From: Phycicoccus avicenniae
GTDB taxonomy: Bacteria; Actinomycetota; Actinomycetes; Actinomycetales; Dermatophilaceae
Direction of reading: 5' to 3'
Length of the DNA stretch: 41,321 nt
Assembly: GCF_018139485.1 (NCBI RefSeq)
Contig: NZ_JAGSNF010000014.1
Span: forward strand, 1-41,321
Position numbers and translations under genes: made by a program. The first letter of the stretch is position 1, and each line of letters begins with the position of its first letter. This document shows positions 27,323-35,126 of this stretch, in pieces. The notes under the pieces are model-generated. The model did no database searches. It was not told the origin of the DNA and saw nothing but the letters and a program-made list of their open reading frames with translations.

Positions 27323-28270
27323 TTGTCGACCGACGACACCGGCGCCGTCACCGACGCCGCGAGCCGACCCGACGTGGGCGTCGTCCTCGTCACTCACAAC
27401 CGCCCCGAGCTCATGCGGGCCGCGCTCGCCTCCATCCTCGCCCAGGACCACCCCGGCGCGATCCGGGTCGTCGTCGTCTTCGACCGCAGCGACCCCGACC
27501 GCTCCCTCGAACGGTCCGAGGGGAACCGCTCCGTCAGCGTCACGACGAACCAGCGCAGCCCCGGCCTCGCGGGCGCCCGGAACACCGGCGTCCTCGCCCT
27601 GGACACCGAGCTCGTGGCCTTCTGCGACGACGACGACGAGTGGCTCCCGGGCAAGCTGCGGGCCCAGGTCGAGCGGCTGCACCGCGAAGCGGACGCGGAG
27701 TTCGTGACCACCGCGATGCGGGTCGACTACGGGGACCGCAGCACGGTGCGCCTGGCAGGCAGGGAGCACGTCGGCCTCGACGACCTCGTCCGGTCCCGGA
27801 TGGCGATGCTGCACTCGACGTCCTTCCTCTTCCGCCGGCGGGCGATGCTCGAGGGCTTCGGCATGGTGGACGAGACCCTGCCCCGGAGCATGGCCGAGGA
27901 CTGGGACCTCTTGCTCCGCGCAGCGCGGAGCGCGCCGATCGCCCACGTCGACGAGCCGCTCGTCAGCATCCGCTGGGGTGCGACCTCCTACTTCAACGAG
28001 GCCTGGGCGGACAAGAACGAGGCGCACTCCTGGCTCCTCGAGCACCACCCGGAGATCGGTGACGACCAGGTGGGCGCGGCCATGCTCTACGGGAAGCTGG
28101 CCTTCGGCCACGCCGCGCTCGGCGAACGTCGCGAGGCCTTGCGCTGGGCCGGCCGCTGTGTGCGCCGCCGTCCGCGCGAGGGGCGATGGCCGCTGGCCCT
28201 GCTCGTCGTCGCGGGCGTGTCCGCGGAGTGGATCCAGCGCGAGACGAACCGGCGCGGCCACGGGGTCTGA
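27323..28270 (+). CDS. Family 2 glycosyltransferase
   Basis: A 315-residue cytoplasmic GT-A enzyme. It begins GVVLVTHNRPELMRAALASI and has SPGLAGARNTGVLALD and the metal-binding acidic run VAFCDDDDEWLPGKL (DXD). A later segment, RSMAEDWDLLLRAARSA, supplies the ED acceptor-side motif of GT2 enzymes. It would add a sugar to the lipid-linked repeat unit; donor and acceptor cannot be told. The start is an unusual TTG at 27323, supported by GGAGGA four bases upstream. An in-frame ATG at 27281 and the longer frame from 27194 have no ribosome-binding site. It faces the second sulfotransferase gene, with only 11 nt between their stops. Confidence 0.9.
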   Translation: MSTDDTGAVTDAASRPDVGVVLVTHNRPELMRAALASILAQDHPGAIRVVVVFDRSDPDRSLERSEGNRSVSVTTNQRSPGLAGARNTGVLALDTELVAFCDDDDEWLPGKLRAQVERLHREADAEFVTTAMRVDYGDRSTVRLAGREHVGLDDLVRSRMAMLHSTSFLFRRRAMLEGFGMVDETLPRSMAEDWDLLLRAARSAPIAHVDEPLVSIRWGATSYFNEAWADKNEAHSWLLEHHPEIGDDQVGAAMLYGKLAFGHAALGERREALRWAGRCVRRRPREGRWPLALLVVAGVSAEWIQRETNRRGHGV

Positions 28271-28281
28271 GGATCGGGCCC

Positions 28282-29178
28282 TCAGCCGTCCGCGGGCCCG
28301 TCCTGCGTGGCCCGGTCCATACGGGCCCGGACCTCGCGGGTGACCTCCTCGATCTCCTCGACCTCCTCCGGGGCCAAGGCCGTGCGCCAGGCGTCGGCGA
28401 CCTCCTGCGGCGCGCGGTCGAAGTTGTGCAGCCGGTCCCGCCCGCCGGTGTCCGAGTGCTCCCGCGAGAACTCGGCGTCCGCGGCCGGGCCCCACGGGAC
28501 CCCGAGGGCGTTGTGCACCCGGCGGCAGGCCGCGGGGTCCGTGGCGATCCGCCGGTGGGACACGACGAGGGTGCCCGGGGCTCGGTCCACGTCGGTGAGC
28601 GCCATGGCGTAGAGGGCCGCCCAGAACCAGCCCATCGCCAGGGCGCCCCCCGGATCCGCCTCATGCGGAAGCTCCGGAATCTCGGGGGCGCCGTCACCCC
28701 GTTCCCGCCGGAACCGGTCGACGACGGGGACGAGCTCGCCGAGGTCCGGCTGCCACCCCATCCGGCGGTAGCTGGCGAGCATGGCCCCGGGATGGCGGTG
28801 GATGACGACCGCTCGGGCACCCGTCGCGCCGACGATCGCGGGGACCGAGAGCAGCGCGAAGGGATCCTTGACGACGAGCCGGGTGCGCGGGAGCGGGGCG
28901 GCCCACTGCCGGATCCCGTACCGGCTGTAGACCGCGGGCGTCGCCGCGCGGTACGCACGTCGCAGTGCGCGGTGCTGCCGGGCCGACGCCGTGTCGATCC
29001 GGGCCCATCCCGAGAGGGTGCCCCCGAGCCGGTACTGACCCGCACCGGGGTTCATCGGCTCCCGTCCGGCGAGCGCCGACCCGGGCGCCTGCGCGAGGAG
29101 GCGCGCCAGCCAGGTCGTGCCGGAACGGGGCATCCCCGTGACGAGCACCGGGTCGGGACGGCGGGAGGACTGGCTCAC
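28282..29178 (-). CDS. Sulfotransferase (second of the locus)
   Basis: A 298-residue protein. PVLVTGMPRSGTTWLARLLAQ at residues ~10-30 is the 5'-phosphosulfate-binding loop. RAVVIHRHPGAMLASYRRMG is the 3'-phosphate-binding segment. LVVKDPFALLSVPAI between them fits bacterial and carbohydrate sulfotransferases. It is not closely similar to the sulfotransferase at 10536-11417, so the two probably sulfate different positions or sugars. The GTG at 29178 is decided by GGGAGGA seven bases upstream; the ORF extending to 29424 runs through pth and is not used. It marks the right end of the polysaccharide locus, 46 nt from the pth stop, and may be read through from the pth transcript. Confidence 0.87.
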   Translation of the reverse strand: MSQSSRRPDPVLVTGMPRSGTTWLARLLAQAPGSALAGREPMNPGAGQYRLGGTLSGWARIDTASARQHRALRRAYRAATPAVYSRYGIRQWAAPLPRTRLVVKDPFALLSVPAIVGATGARAVVIHRHPGAMLASYRRMGWQPDLGELVPVVDRFRRERGDGAPEIPELPHEADPGGALAMGWFWAALYAMALTDVDRAPGTLVVSHRRIATDPAACRRVHNALGVPWGPAADAEFSREHSDTGGRDRLHNFDRAPQEVADAWRTALAPEEVEEIEEVTREVRARMDRATQDGPADG

Positions 29179-29224
29179 GCGGCGATCCTCCCGCACGCGG
29201 CGTCGCCCCGGGGGCGAGGCCGGC

Positions 29225-29830
29225 TCATCGGGGGGCGTGGACGCGCCGCTGGGCGTCGAGCAGGCCCACCGTGACGAGCTGCTCGACCGCGTCGGCGGCG
29301 TCGTCGACGAGGAAGGGCAGCATCTCCTTGCGCTCGGTCGGCGAGAAGTCCTTGAGGACGAAGTCGGCGGCCTGCATCCGCCCCGGCGGCCGCCCGACCC
29401 CGATCCGCACCCGGTGGTAGTCACGGGTCCCGAGGGCCGAGGTGATCGAGCGCAGGCCGTTGTGGCCGCCCTCTCCCCCGCCGAGCTTGAGCCGCACGAG
29501 CCCGGGGTCGATGTCGATCTCGTCGTGGAGGACGACGAGCCGCTCGACGGGGACGGAGAAGAAGGACAGCAGCGCCTTGACGGGCCCGCCCGACTCGTTC
29601 ATGTACGAGCTCGGCACGGCGACGACCGCCGCCGGTCCGGGCACCCCTCCCGGGCCGACCCCGAGCCGCACCTGCGCGGCGTGCGCACGGGCCTTGTGGG
29701 TGCGCAACGAGGACCCGGTGCGACGGGCGAGCTCGTCGACGACCATCGCCCCGACGTTGTGCCGGTTCCCGGCGTACCCGGGCCCGGGGTTGCCGAGCCC
29801 GACGACGAGCCAGGGGGCGGAGTCGATCAT
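29225..29830 (-). CDS. pth: Peptidyl-tRNA hydrolase
   Basis: A 201-residue protein of normal length. It releases peptide from prematurely dropped peptidyl-tRNA. [20 protein letters not shown] holds the catalytic His and the conserved Asn. [22 protein letters not shown] (catalytic Asp) and [19 protein letters not shown] complete the active site, and RIGVGRPPG follows. The ATG at 29830 gives the standard N terminus [16 protein letters not shown]. The long in-frame extension upstream overlaps rplY and is not coding. It sits downstream of rplY, as in many Gram-positive genomes. Confidence 0.97.
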   Translation of the reverse strand: MIDSAPWLVVGLGNPGPGYAGNRHNVGAMVVDELARRTGSSLRTHKARAHAAQVRLGVGPGGVPGPAAVVAVPSSYMNESGGPVKALLSFFSVPVERLVVLHDEIDIDPGLVRLKLGGGEGGHNGLRSITSALGTRDYHRVRIGVGRPPGRMQAADFVLKDFSPTERKEMLPFLVDDAADAVEQLVTVGLLDAQRRVHAPR

Positions 29831-29886
29831 GCGCCCGATGATGTCAGACCCGAGGCAGGACGCCGCAGCGGCGCCCGGGACGCGCG

Positions 29887-29920
29887 AAGGGGCCCGGTCC
29901 GCATGCGGACCGGGCCCCTT
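29887..29920 (-). terminator. Perfect 34-bp palindrome between rplY and pth
   Basis: Positions 29887-29920 are a perfect palindrome: 17-bp arms starting AAGGGGCCCGG, centred on GCATGC at 29901-29906. It begins 13 nt downstream of the rplY stop on the minus strand and ends in CCTT. This is the strongest hairpin in the window and a likely terminator of rplY; pth then depends on read-through or its own promoter. Confidence 0.8.
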
Positions 29921-29933
29921 CGGTGTCGCGGGG

Positions 29934-30626
29934 TCAGGACTCGTCCGAGCCCTCGCCCTCGGCGTCGTCGGAGGCGGTGCCCTCGGACGCGCCGTCGCCG
30001 GACTCCTCGTCCTCGTCGCCGTCCTCGCGCTCGATGCCGGCCTCGGCCTCGGCCTCCTCGAGCTCGGCCTCCAGCTCCTCCTCGGACTGCTGCTGGGTGA
30101 CGTTGACGACGAGGTACTCGGGGTCCGTGACGAGCTCGGCGCCCGCGGGCAGCTCGACCTGGCCGGCGAGGATCTGCGAACCGGCCTCGAGGCCCTCGAC
30201 GGAGATCGTGACCCACTCGGGGATGTTCGTCGCCTCGACCTCGACCTCGAGGGTCGCGAGGGCGGTGGTGACGACGGTCTCCGGGGCGGCCTCGCCCTCG
30301 GTGTGGACGCCGATCTCGACGGTGACCTTCTCGCCCTTGCGGACGACGACGAGGTCGACGTGCTCGATGAACGGCTTGATGGGGTCGCGCTGGACGTCCT
30401 TGGCGAGCGCCATGTGCTCCTCACCCTCGATGACGAGCGTGAGAAGGGCGTTCGTGTGCTTGAGCGCGAGCATCGCGGCGTGGCCCGGCAGCGTGATGTG
30501 GACCGGTGCGGTGCCGTGGCCGTACATGACGGCGGGGATCTTGTCGGCGCGGCGGATCTTGCGGGCGGCGCCCTTGCCGAACTGGGTGCGCGGCTCGGCG
30601 ACGAGCTTGGTGACCTCGGTGGACAC
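29934..30626 (-). CDS. rplY: 50S ribosomal protein L25/general stress protein Ctc
   Basis: A 230-residue protein of the long, two-domain (CTC/TL5) type. The 5S rRNA-binding N-terminal part reads [20 protein letters not shown] and PAVMYGHG, with [11 protein letters not shown]. The beta-rich C-terminal domain includes [21 protein letters not shown] and [16 protein letters not shown] ~50-residue tail almost entirely of Glu, Asp, Ser, Gly and Ala follows (from [19 protein letters not shown]); such acidic tails are known in actinobacterial L25. The GTG at 30626 has AGGAG five bases upstream. Minus-strand TAGACT at 30825-30830 is a plausible promoter element. Confidence 0.96.
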   Translation of the reverse strand: MSTEVTKLVAEPRTQFGKGAARKIRRADKIPAVMYGHGTAPVHITLPGHAAMLALKHTNALLTLVIEGEEHMALAKDVQRDPIKPFIEHVDLVVVRKGEKVTVEIGVHTEGEAAPETVVTTALATLEVEVEATNIPEWVTISVEGLEAGSQILAGQVELPAGAELVTDPEYLVVNVTQQQSEEELEAELEEAEAEAGIEREDGDEDEESGDGASEGTASDDAEGEGSDES

Positions 30627-30824
30627 GGGGGACTCCTGGGGGTGGATCGGAACGGACGAGTCGTGGTCCTCGACGCGGGGCGTGGCACCGGACCGGCGCG
30701 CGAACGGCCCCGCGGACCCTGGGGTCTGCCGGCCGCCAGCGTCGATCACGGACGGTCGCGACCACCGGGGTGGCTGCCGGACACCCTCGTCCGATGCGAC
30801 GTCCCTCGCCGAGGCAACCCCGAG

Positions 30825-30830
30825 AGTCTA
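30825..30830 (-). promoter_or_regulatory. Candidate -10 hexamer TAGACT for rplY
   Basis: Minus-strand TAGACT lies 199 bases before the rplY GTG in the 257-nt spacer between rplY and the EamA gene. TTCGAC sits 18 bases further upstream as a weak -35. The same hexamer precedes the glycosyl-1-phosphate transferase gene. The rest of this spacer shows no gene. Confidence 0.4.
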
Positions 30831-30883
30831 GGCGACGGGCGGCGTAACGTCGAAATCGGACGAGGGCGGCCGGGACGGACCGA

Positions 30884-31855
30884 TCAGGGCACCGGGACCG
30901 GGGCGTCGAGGTCGACCTGCTCCGCGGTCCGGCGCCGCTCGTCACGGGCCTCCCCGAGCCGGACCGCGACGACGCCACCGAGGATGACGACCCCGCCGAC
31001 GAGCTGCCACAGCCCGGGCAGCTCACCGAGGACGACCCACGCGACGAGGACGGCGAAGAGGACCTCGGTGAGGCCGAGGAAGGACGCGAGCGTCGACCCG
31101 AGCCGGCGGGTCCCGAGGATCCCTAGGACGTAGGCGGCAGCGGCGGCGACGAGGACGAGCTCGGCGAGCGAGACCCACGCCGGGACGGCGGAGCCTGCCA
31201 GGTCGACGGCGCCGGCGCCGGTGTGCATCTCGATGAGGCCCAGGCCACCGAGGACGACGAGGGCGAGGGTGCCGAAGAGCAGCCCGACCGCCGCGAACGT
31301 CAGCGGCGGCAGGTGCGTCTCCCGACCCGCGAGGACGTAGTGCCCGGCGAGGCCGACGGCCGCGAGCGTCGCCCAGGCGACCCCGACGAGGCTCGGCGTG
31401 GTCTGACCGGAGATGTCGAGGACGAGGACGAGGCCGAGGACCGCGAGCACGATGCCGAGCCCGGTGAGGACGTGCGGGCGGCGCCGGGAGAGCGCCCAGA
31501 CCCACAGGACGACGACGACGATCCCGAGGTACTCGATGAGGAGGGCGACGCCGATCGTCAGGTGCTCGATGGCCTGGAAGTAGCCGAGCTGGGCCGCGCC
31601 GACGGCGAGCAGGCCGTACCAGAAGAGCAGGGGCAGCTCGCGGCGGACGGCGCGCAGGTCCTGGCGGACGCTCCACAGCCCCAGCGGCAGCAGCAGGAGG
31701 GTGGCACCGGCCATCCGGACGAGCACCACGGCCCCGGGCGACCAGCCCGCCTCGATGAGCGACTTCGCGAACGGACCCGACGTCCCGAACGCGAAGCTCC
31801 CGAGCAGCATCGCTGCCACGCCGATCCCGATCGTGCGACGGACGACCTCGACCAT
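30884..31855 (-). CDS. EamA/DMT-family membrane transporter
   Basis: A 323-residue protein with ten predicted membrane helices in two EamA repeats. It starts MVEVVRRTIGIGVAAMLLGS, with FGTSGPFAKSLIEAGWSPGAVVLVRMA in the first repeat. The second repeat holds YVLGILGTRRLGSTLASFLGLTEVLFAVLVAW and ends GGVVILGGVVAVRL. Drug/metabolite transporters of this type export amino acids, metabolites or drugs; substrate is not deducible. The ATG at 31855 has GGGAGG six bases upstream. It is divergent from the CGNR zinc-finger gene, a frequent pairing that suggests the latter regulates it. Confidence 0.92.
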   Translation of the reverse strand: MVEVVRRTIGIGVAAMLLGSFAFGTSGPFAKSLIEAGWSPGAVVLVRMAGATLLLLPLGLWSVRQDLRAVRRELPLLFWYGLLAVGAAQLGYFQAIEHLTIGVALLIEYLGIVVVVLWVWALSRRRPHVLTGLGIVLAVLGLVLVLDISGQTTPSLVGVAWATLAAVGLAGHYVLAGRETHLPPLTFAAVGLLFGTLALVVLGGLGLIEMHTGAGAVDLAGSAVPAWVSLAELVLVAAAAAYVLGILGTRRLGSTLASFLGLTEVLFAVLVAWVVLGELPGLWQLVGGVVILGGVVAVRLGEARDERRRTAEQVDLDAPVPVP

Positions 31856-31938
31856 GGTGAACCTCCCTCCGGATGCTCCCCTCCCGCTCGGCGCTCGGCC
31901 GCGCAGGATGTAAGGAGTCATTGTGTATGTTGGGCATG

Positions 31939-31967
31939 ACACTAGGACATCACCTGTCAGGAGTCAA
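31939..31967 (-). promoter_or_regulatory. Promoter of the EamA gene
   Basis: On the minus strand TTGACT (31967-31962), a 17-base spacer and TAGTGT (31944-31939) form a good -35/-10 pair, 84 nt before the EamA start. The -35 box lies directly against the GTG of the CGNR gene. The imperfect inverted repeat GTGTATG/CATGACAC (31923-31942) and the direct repeat AGGAGTCA (31913-31920, 31959-31966) are candidate operator elements. Confidence 0.6.
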
Positions 31968-31968
31968 C

Positions 31969-32526
31969 GTGGTTTTCACCCATGACACCGATCTCGTCCT
32001 GCGACACACCGCGGTGCTGTGCAACACGGCTCCCGGGCACGGCGCGAGCGGCGAGGAGGACCTGCCCGACCTCCCCGCGGTCCTGGACTGGATGGAGGAG
32101 TGGGGCTGGACCGGCGGCGTCCCGGACGAGGAGTCCGACATCGCCCACCTCCACCGCGTCCGGGACCGGATGCGGGCCGTCTGGGTCGCCCCCCTCGAGG
32201 AGCAGGTCGCCGAGGTCAACGCCCTCCTCGCCGAGGGCGGCGCCCTCCCCCGCCTCGTCGAGCACGACGACCAGGGCTGGCACGTCCACGCGACCGACGA
32301 CGACGCCCCGTTCGCCGACCGGGTGGCCGTCGAGGTCGCGATGGCGATGGTCGACGTCATCCGGCTCGGCGAGCGCGACCGCCTCCAGGTGTGCAGCGCC
32401 GACGACTGCGACGACGTCTACGTCGACCTCTCCCGCAACCGGTCACGCAAGTTCTGCGACGGGACGTGCGGGACGAAGGCCAACGTCGCCGCCTACCGGG
32501 CCCGCAAGGCCGCCGAGGCGGACTGA
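31969..32526 (+). CDS. CGNR zinc-finger (ABATE-domain) regulator
   Basis: A 185-residue protein. The N-terminal part, FTHDTDLVLRHTAVLCNTAP, fits the ABATE stress-associated domain. The C terminus CSADDCDDVYVDLSRNRSRKF with following FCDGTCGTKANVAAYRARK is the CGNR zinc finger: four Cys ligands, the SRNRSRKFC helix-leading motif, and AYRAR. The name-giving CGNR reads CGTK here. Such proteins are likely DNA-binding regulators. The GTG at 31969 is preceded by AGGAG with five bases spacing and gives the normal family N terminus (VVFTHDTD). An ATG at 31927 also has AGGAG, nine bases upstream, and would add 14 residues not expected in the family. Confidence 0.87.
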   Translation: MVFTHDTDLVLRHTAVLCNTAPGHGASGEEDLPDLPAVLDWMEEWGWTGGVPDEESDIAHLHRVRDRMRAVWVAPLEEQVAEVNALLAEGGALPRLVEHDDQGWHVHATDDDAPFADRVAVEVAMAMVDVIRLGERDRLQVCSADDCDDVYVDLSRNRSRKFCDGTCGTKANVAAYRARKAAEAD

Positions 32527-32535
32527 CCGGTCGGG

Positions 32536-33540
32536 TCAGGCGCGCCCGCCGAAGAGGCTCGTCACCGAGCCGTCCTCGAAGACCTCCTTGACGGCGGCGC
32601 TGATGAGCGGGGCGATCGACAGGACGGTGAGCCCGTCGAACTCCTGGGCCGCGGGGATCGGGAGGGTGTTCGTCACGATGACCTCGCGCGCCGCGCACGC
32701 CTGGAGCCGCTCGACGGCCGGCTCGGAGAGGATCGCGTGCGTCGCGGCGATGACGACCCCCTTGGCCCCCGCGGCCATGAGGGCGTCGGCGGCCTTCGTG
32801 ATCGTCCCCGCGGTGTCGATCATGTCGTCGACGAGCACGCAGACCCGGCCCTCGACGTCGCCGACGACCCGGTTCGCGACCATCTCGTTCGGCCGGTTGA
32901 TGTCGCGGGTCTTGTGGATGAAGGCCAGCGGCACCCCGCCGAGACGCTTCGACCACTGCTCGGCGACCTTGATCCGCCCGGCGTCCGGCGAGACGACGGC
33001 GAGGTGCTCGTCGCCGTAGCGCCGGGCGACGTACTCGGACAGGACCGGGATCGCCATGAGGTGGTCGACCGGGCCGTCGAAGAAGCCCTGGATCTGGTCG
33101 GTGTGCAGGTCGACGCAGATGAGCCGGTCGGCGCCCGCCGTCTTGAACAGGTCGGCCATGAGCCGGGCGCTGATCGGCTCGCGGCCGCGGTGCTTCTTGT
33201 CCTGGCGCGCGTAGCCGTAGAACGGCATGACGACGGTGATCCGCTTCGCGCTCGCCCGCTTGAGCGCGTCGACCATGAGCAGGTGCTCCATGACGTTCTC
33301 GTTGATCGGGCTCGTGTGGCTCTGGATGACGAAGGCGTCCGAGCCGCGGACCGACTCCTCGAACCGGACGTAGATCTCGCCGTTGGCGAAGTCGTAGGCG
33401 CTCGTCGGCACGAGCTCGGTGCCCAGCTGCGCCGCGACCTCCTGGGCGAGGCCGGGGTTGGCCCGCCCGGAGAAGACCATGAGCTGCTTCTTCGGCCGCT
33501 TGCGGATGTTGGCCGACGGCGGCCGCGTGTCCTTGCTCAC
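32536..33540 (-). CDS. prs: Ribose-phosphate pyrophosphokinase
   Basis: A 334-residue protein that makes phosphoribosyl pyrophosphate from ribose 5-phosphate and ATP for purine, pyrimidine, His, Trp and NAD synthesis. MVFSGRANPGLAQEVAAQLG and FANGEIYVRFEESVRGSD open the first domain. YARQDKKHRGREPISARLMA is the ATP-binding loop region. KTRDINRPNEM is the flexible-loop area. VCVLVDDMIDTAGTITKAA is the PRPP-binding motif. It starts at a GTG overlapping the glmU stop as GTGA, so the pair is translationally coupled. Only nine bases separate its stop from the convergent CGNR gene. Confidence 0.97.
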   Translation of the reverse strand: MSKDTRPPSANIRKRPKKQLMVFSGRANPGLAQEVAAQLGTELVPTSAYDFANGEIYVRFEESVRGSDAFVIQSHTSPINENVMEHLLMVDALKRASAKRITVVMPFYGYARQDKKHRGREPISARLMADLFKTAGADRLICVDLHTDQIQGFFDGPVDHLMAIPVLSEYVARRYGDEHLAVVSPDAGRIKVAEQWSKRLGGVPLAFIHKTRDINRPNEMVANRVVGDVEGRVCVLVDDMIDTAGTITKAADALMAAGAKGVVIAATHAILSEPAVERLQACAAREVIVTNTLPIPAAQEFDGLTVLSIAPLISAAVKEVFEDGSVTSLFGGRA

Positions 33541-35000
33541 CGGGGGGTGTCCTCCGTGTCGTCGCTGCTGTCCGCCGTGCGCGCCCGCTCCGCGGCCTCC
33601 GCCGTGGGGGTGCCGGCCCGGGCCCGGGCGACCCAGCCGTCGACGTTGCGCTGGCGCCCGCGGGCCACCGCGATCTGGCCGGGCCCGACGTCGCCGGTCA
33701 GGGCGCTGCCGGCGGCGACGTACGCGCCGTCGGCGACCTCGACCGGGCTGACGACGACGGTCTGCGAGCCGACGAAGCTGTGCGCCCCGACCCGGCTGTG
33801 GTGCTTGGCGACGCCGTCGTAGTTGGCGAAGATCGTGCCGGCGCCGATGTTGGCGCCCTCGCCGATGGTCACGTCCCCCGCGTACGTGAGGTGCGGGACC
33901 TTGGCGCCGTCGCCGATCTCGGCGTTCTTGGTCTCGACGAACCCGCCGATCTTGCCGCGGGCCCCCAGCCGGGTCCCCGGCCGCAGGTAGGAGTAGGGCC
34001 CGACGGTGGCGCCGTCCCCGACGACGGCGAGGAGGGCGACGGCCCGCTGGACCTGCGCCCCGTCACCGACTTCGGTGTCGGTGAGCGTGACCTCGGGCCC
34101 GACGACCGCGCCGGCGCCGATCGTCGTCGCACCGAGCAACTGGGTGCAGGGCAGGACGGTGGTGTCCTGGCCGATGCTCACGTCGACGTCGATCCAGGTG
34201 CTCGCGGGGTCGACGATCGTCACGCCCGCCCGCATGTGCCGCTCGCACACCCGCTCGTTGAGGACCCTGCCGAGCGTCGCCAGCTGGACACGGTCGTTGA
34301 CGCCCTCGGTCTGCCACGCGTCGTCGACGACGTGGGCCCGCACCTCGCGGCCGGCCGCGCGGGCGATCTGGACGACGTCGGTGAGGTACTTCTCGCCCTG
34401 GGCGTTGTCGGTCCCGACCCTGGCCAGCGCGTCCCGCAGCAGGGCGGCGTCGAAGGCGTAGATGCCGGAGTTGATCTCGGTGAGGGCGCGCTCGTCCTCG
34501 CTGGCGTCCTTCTGCTCCACGATGCGGGCGACGTGGCCGCCCTCGTCGCGGACGACGCGGCCGTAGCCGGTCGGGTCGGGCACGTGGGCGGTGACGACGG
34601 ACACGGCGCTGCCGCTCGCGTCGTGCGCCTCGGTGAGCGCGACGAGCGTCTCGCCGGTGAGGAGCGGGACGTCGCCGTACGTCACGAGGACCGTGCCGTG
34701 CAGGTCGGCGGGCAGGGCCTCGAGGCCGCACTCGACGGCGCGGCCGGTGCCCTTGACGTCGTCCTGGTCGGCGATGACGAGCCCGGCGTCGAAGCCGGTG
34801 CAGAACTCGACGACCCGCTCGCGGGCGTGCCGGACGACGACCGAGACGTGTGCGGCGCCGGTGTGCCGCGCCGCCCGGACCGCGTGGCCGAGGAGGGTGG
34901 TCCCGCCGAGCGGGTGGAGGACCTTCGGGAGGGCGGACTTCATCCGGGTGCCCTCACCCGCCGCGAGGACGATGACGGCGGCCGGTCGGGGGGTGCTCAC
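33537..35000 (-). CDS. glmU: Bifunctional GlcNAc-1-P uridylyltransferase / GlcN-1-P acetyltransferase
   Basis: A 487-residue protein of normal length. It makes UDP-N-acetylglucosamine, the precursor for peptidoglycan and for many surface polysaccharides, including perhaps the one encoded here. The pyrophosphorylase domain starts AAVIVLAAGEGTRMKSALPKVLHPLGG and has LVTYGDVPLL. After ~residue 250 the left-handed beta-helix acetyltransferase domain follows, with hexapeptide repeats and SYLRPGTRLGARGKIGGFVETKNAEIG, GANIGAGTIFANYDG and GSQTVVVSPVEVADGAYVAAGS. The start is a GTG at 35000. Minus-strand TAGGCT at 35041-35046 may be its -10. Confidence 0.97.
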   Translation of the reverse strand: MSTPRPAAVIVLAAGEGTRMKSALPKVLHPLGGTTLLGHAVRAARHTGAAHVSVVVRHARERVVEFCTGFDAGLVIADQDDVKGTGRAVECGLEALPADLHGTVLVTYGDVPLLTGETLVALTEAHDASGSAVSVVTAHVPDPTGYGRVVRDEGGHVARIVEQKDASEDERALTEINSGIYAFDAALLRDALARVGTDNAQGEKYLTDVVQIARAAGREVRAHVVDDAWQTEGVNDRVQLATLGRVLNERVCERHMRAGVTIVDPASTWIDVDVSIGQDTTVLPCTQLLGATTIGAGAVVGPEVTLTDTEVGDGAQVQRAVALLAVVGDGATVGPYSYLRPGTRLGARGKIGGFVETKNAEIGDGAKVPHLTYAGDVTIGEGANIGAGTIFANYDGVAKHHSRVGAHSFVGSQTVVVSPVEVADGAYVAAGSALTGDVGPGQIAVARGRQRNVDGWVARARAGTPTAEAAERARTADSSDDTEDTPR

Positions 35001-35040
35001 GCTGGCTGCTCCAGAGGGGTCGGGGCCACGGGCCGCGGTC

Positions 35041-35046
35041 AGCCTA
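35041..35046 (-). promoter_or_regulatory. Candidate -10 hexamer TAGGCT for glmU-prs
   Basis: Minus-strand TAGGCT lies 40 bases before the glmU GTG in the 126-nt gap after ptsI, with no clear -35. Identical or near-identical hexamers precede psuK, the APH-fold kinase, rplY and the glycosyl-1-phosphate transferase gene. Confidence 0.45.
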
Positions 35047-35126
35047 CCGCCGGGCCCGGCACCCTCGTCGCCTCCGGGTCGCTCGCTGCCGCGCCGTCCT
35101 GCGGCGCACCGTCCTGCGCCCGGTCG

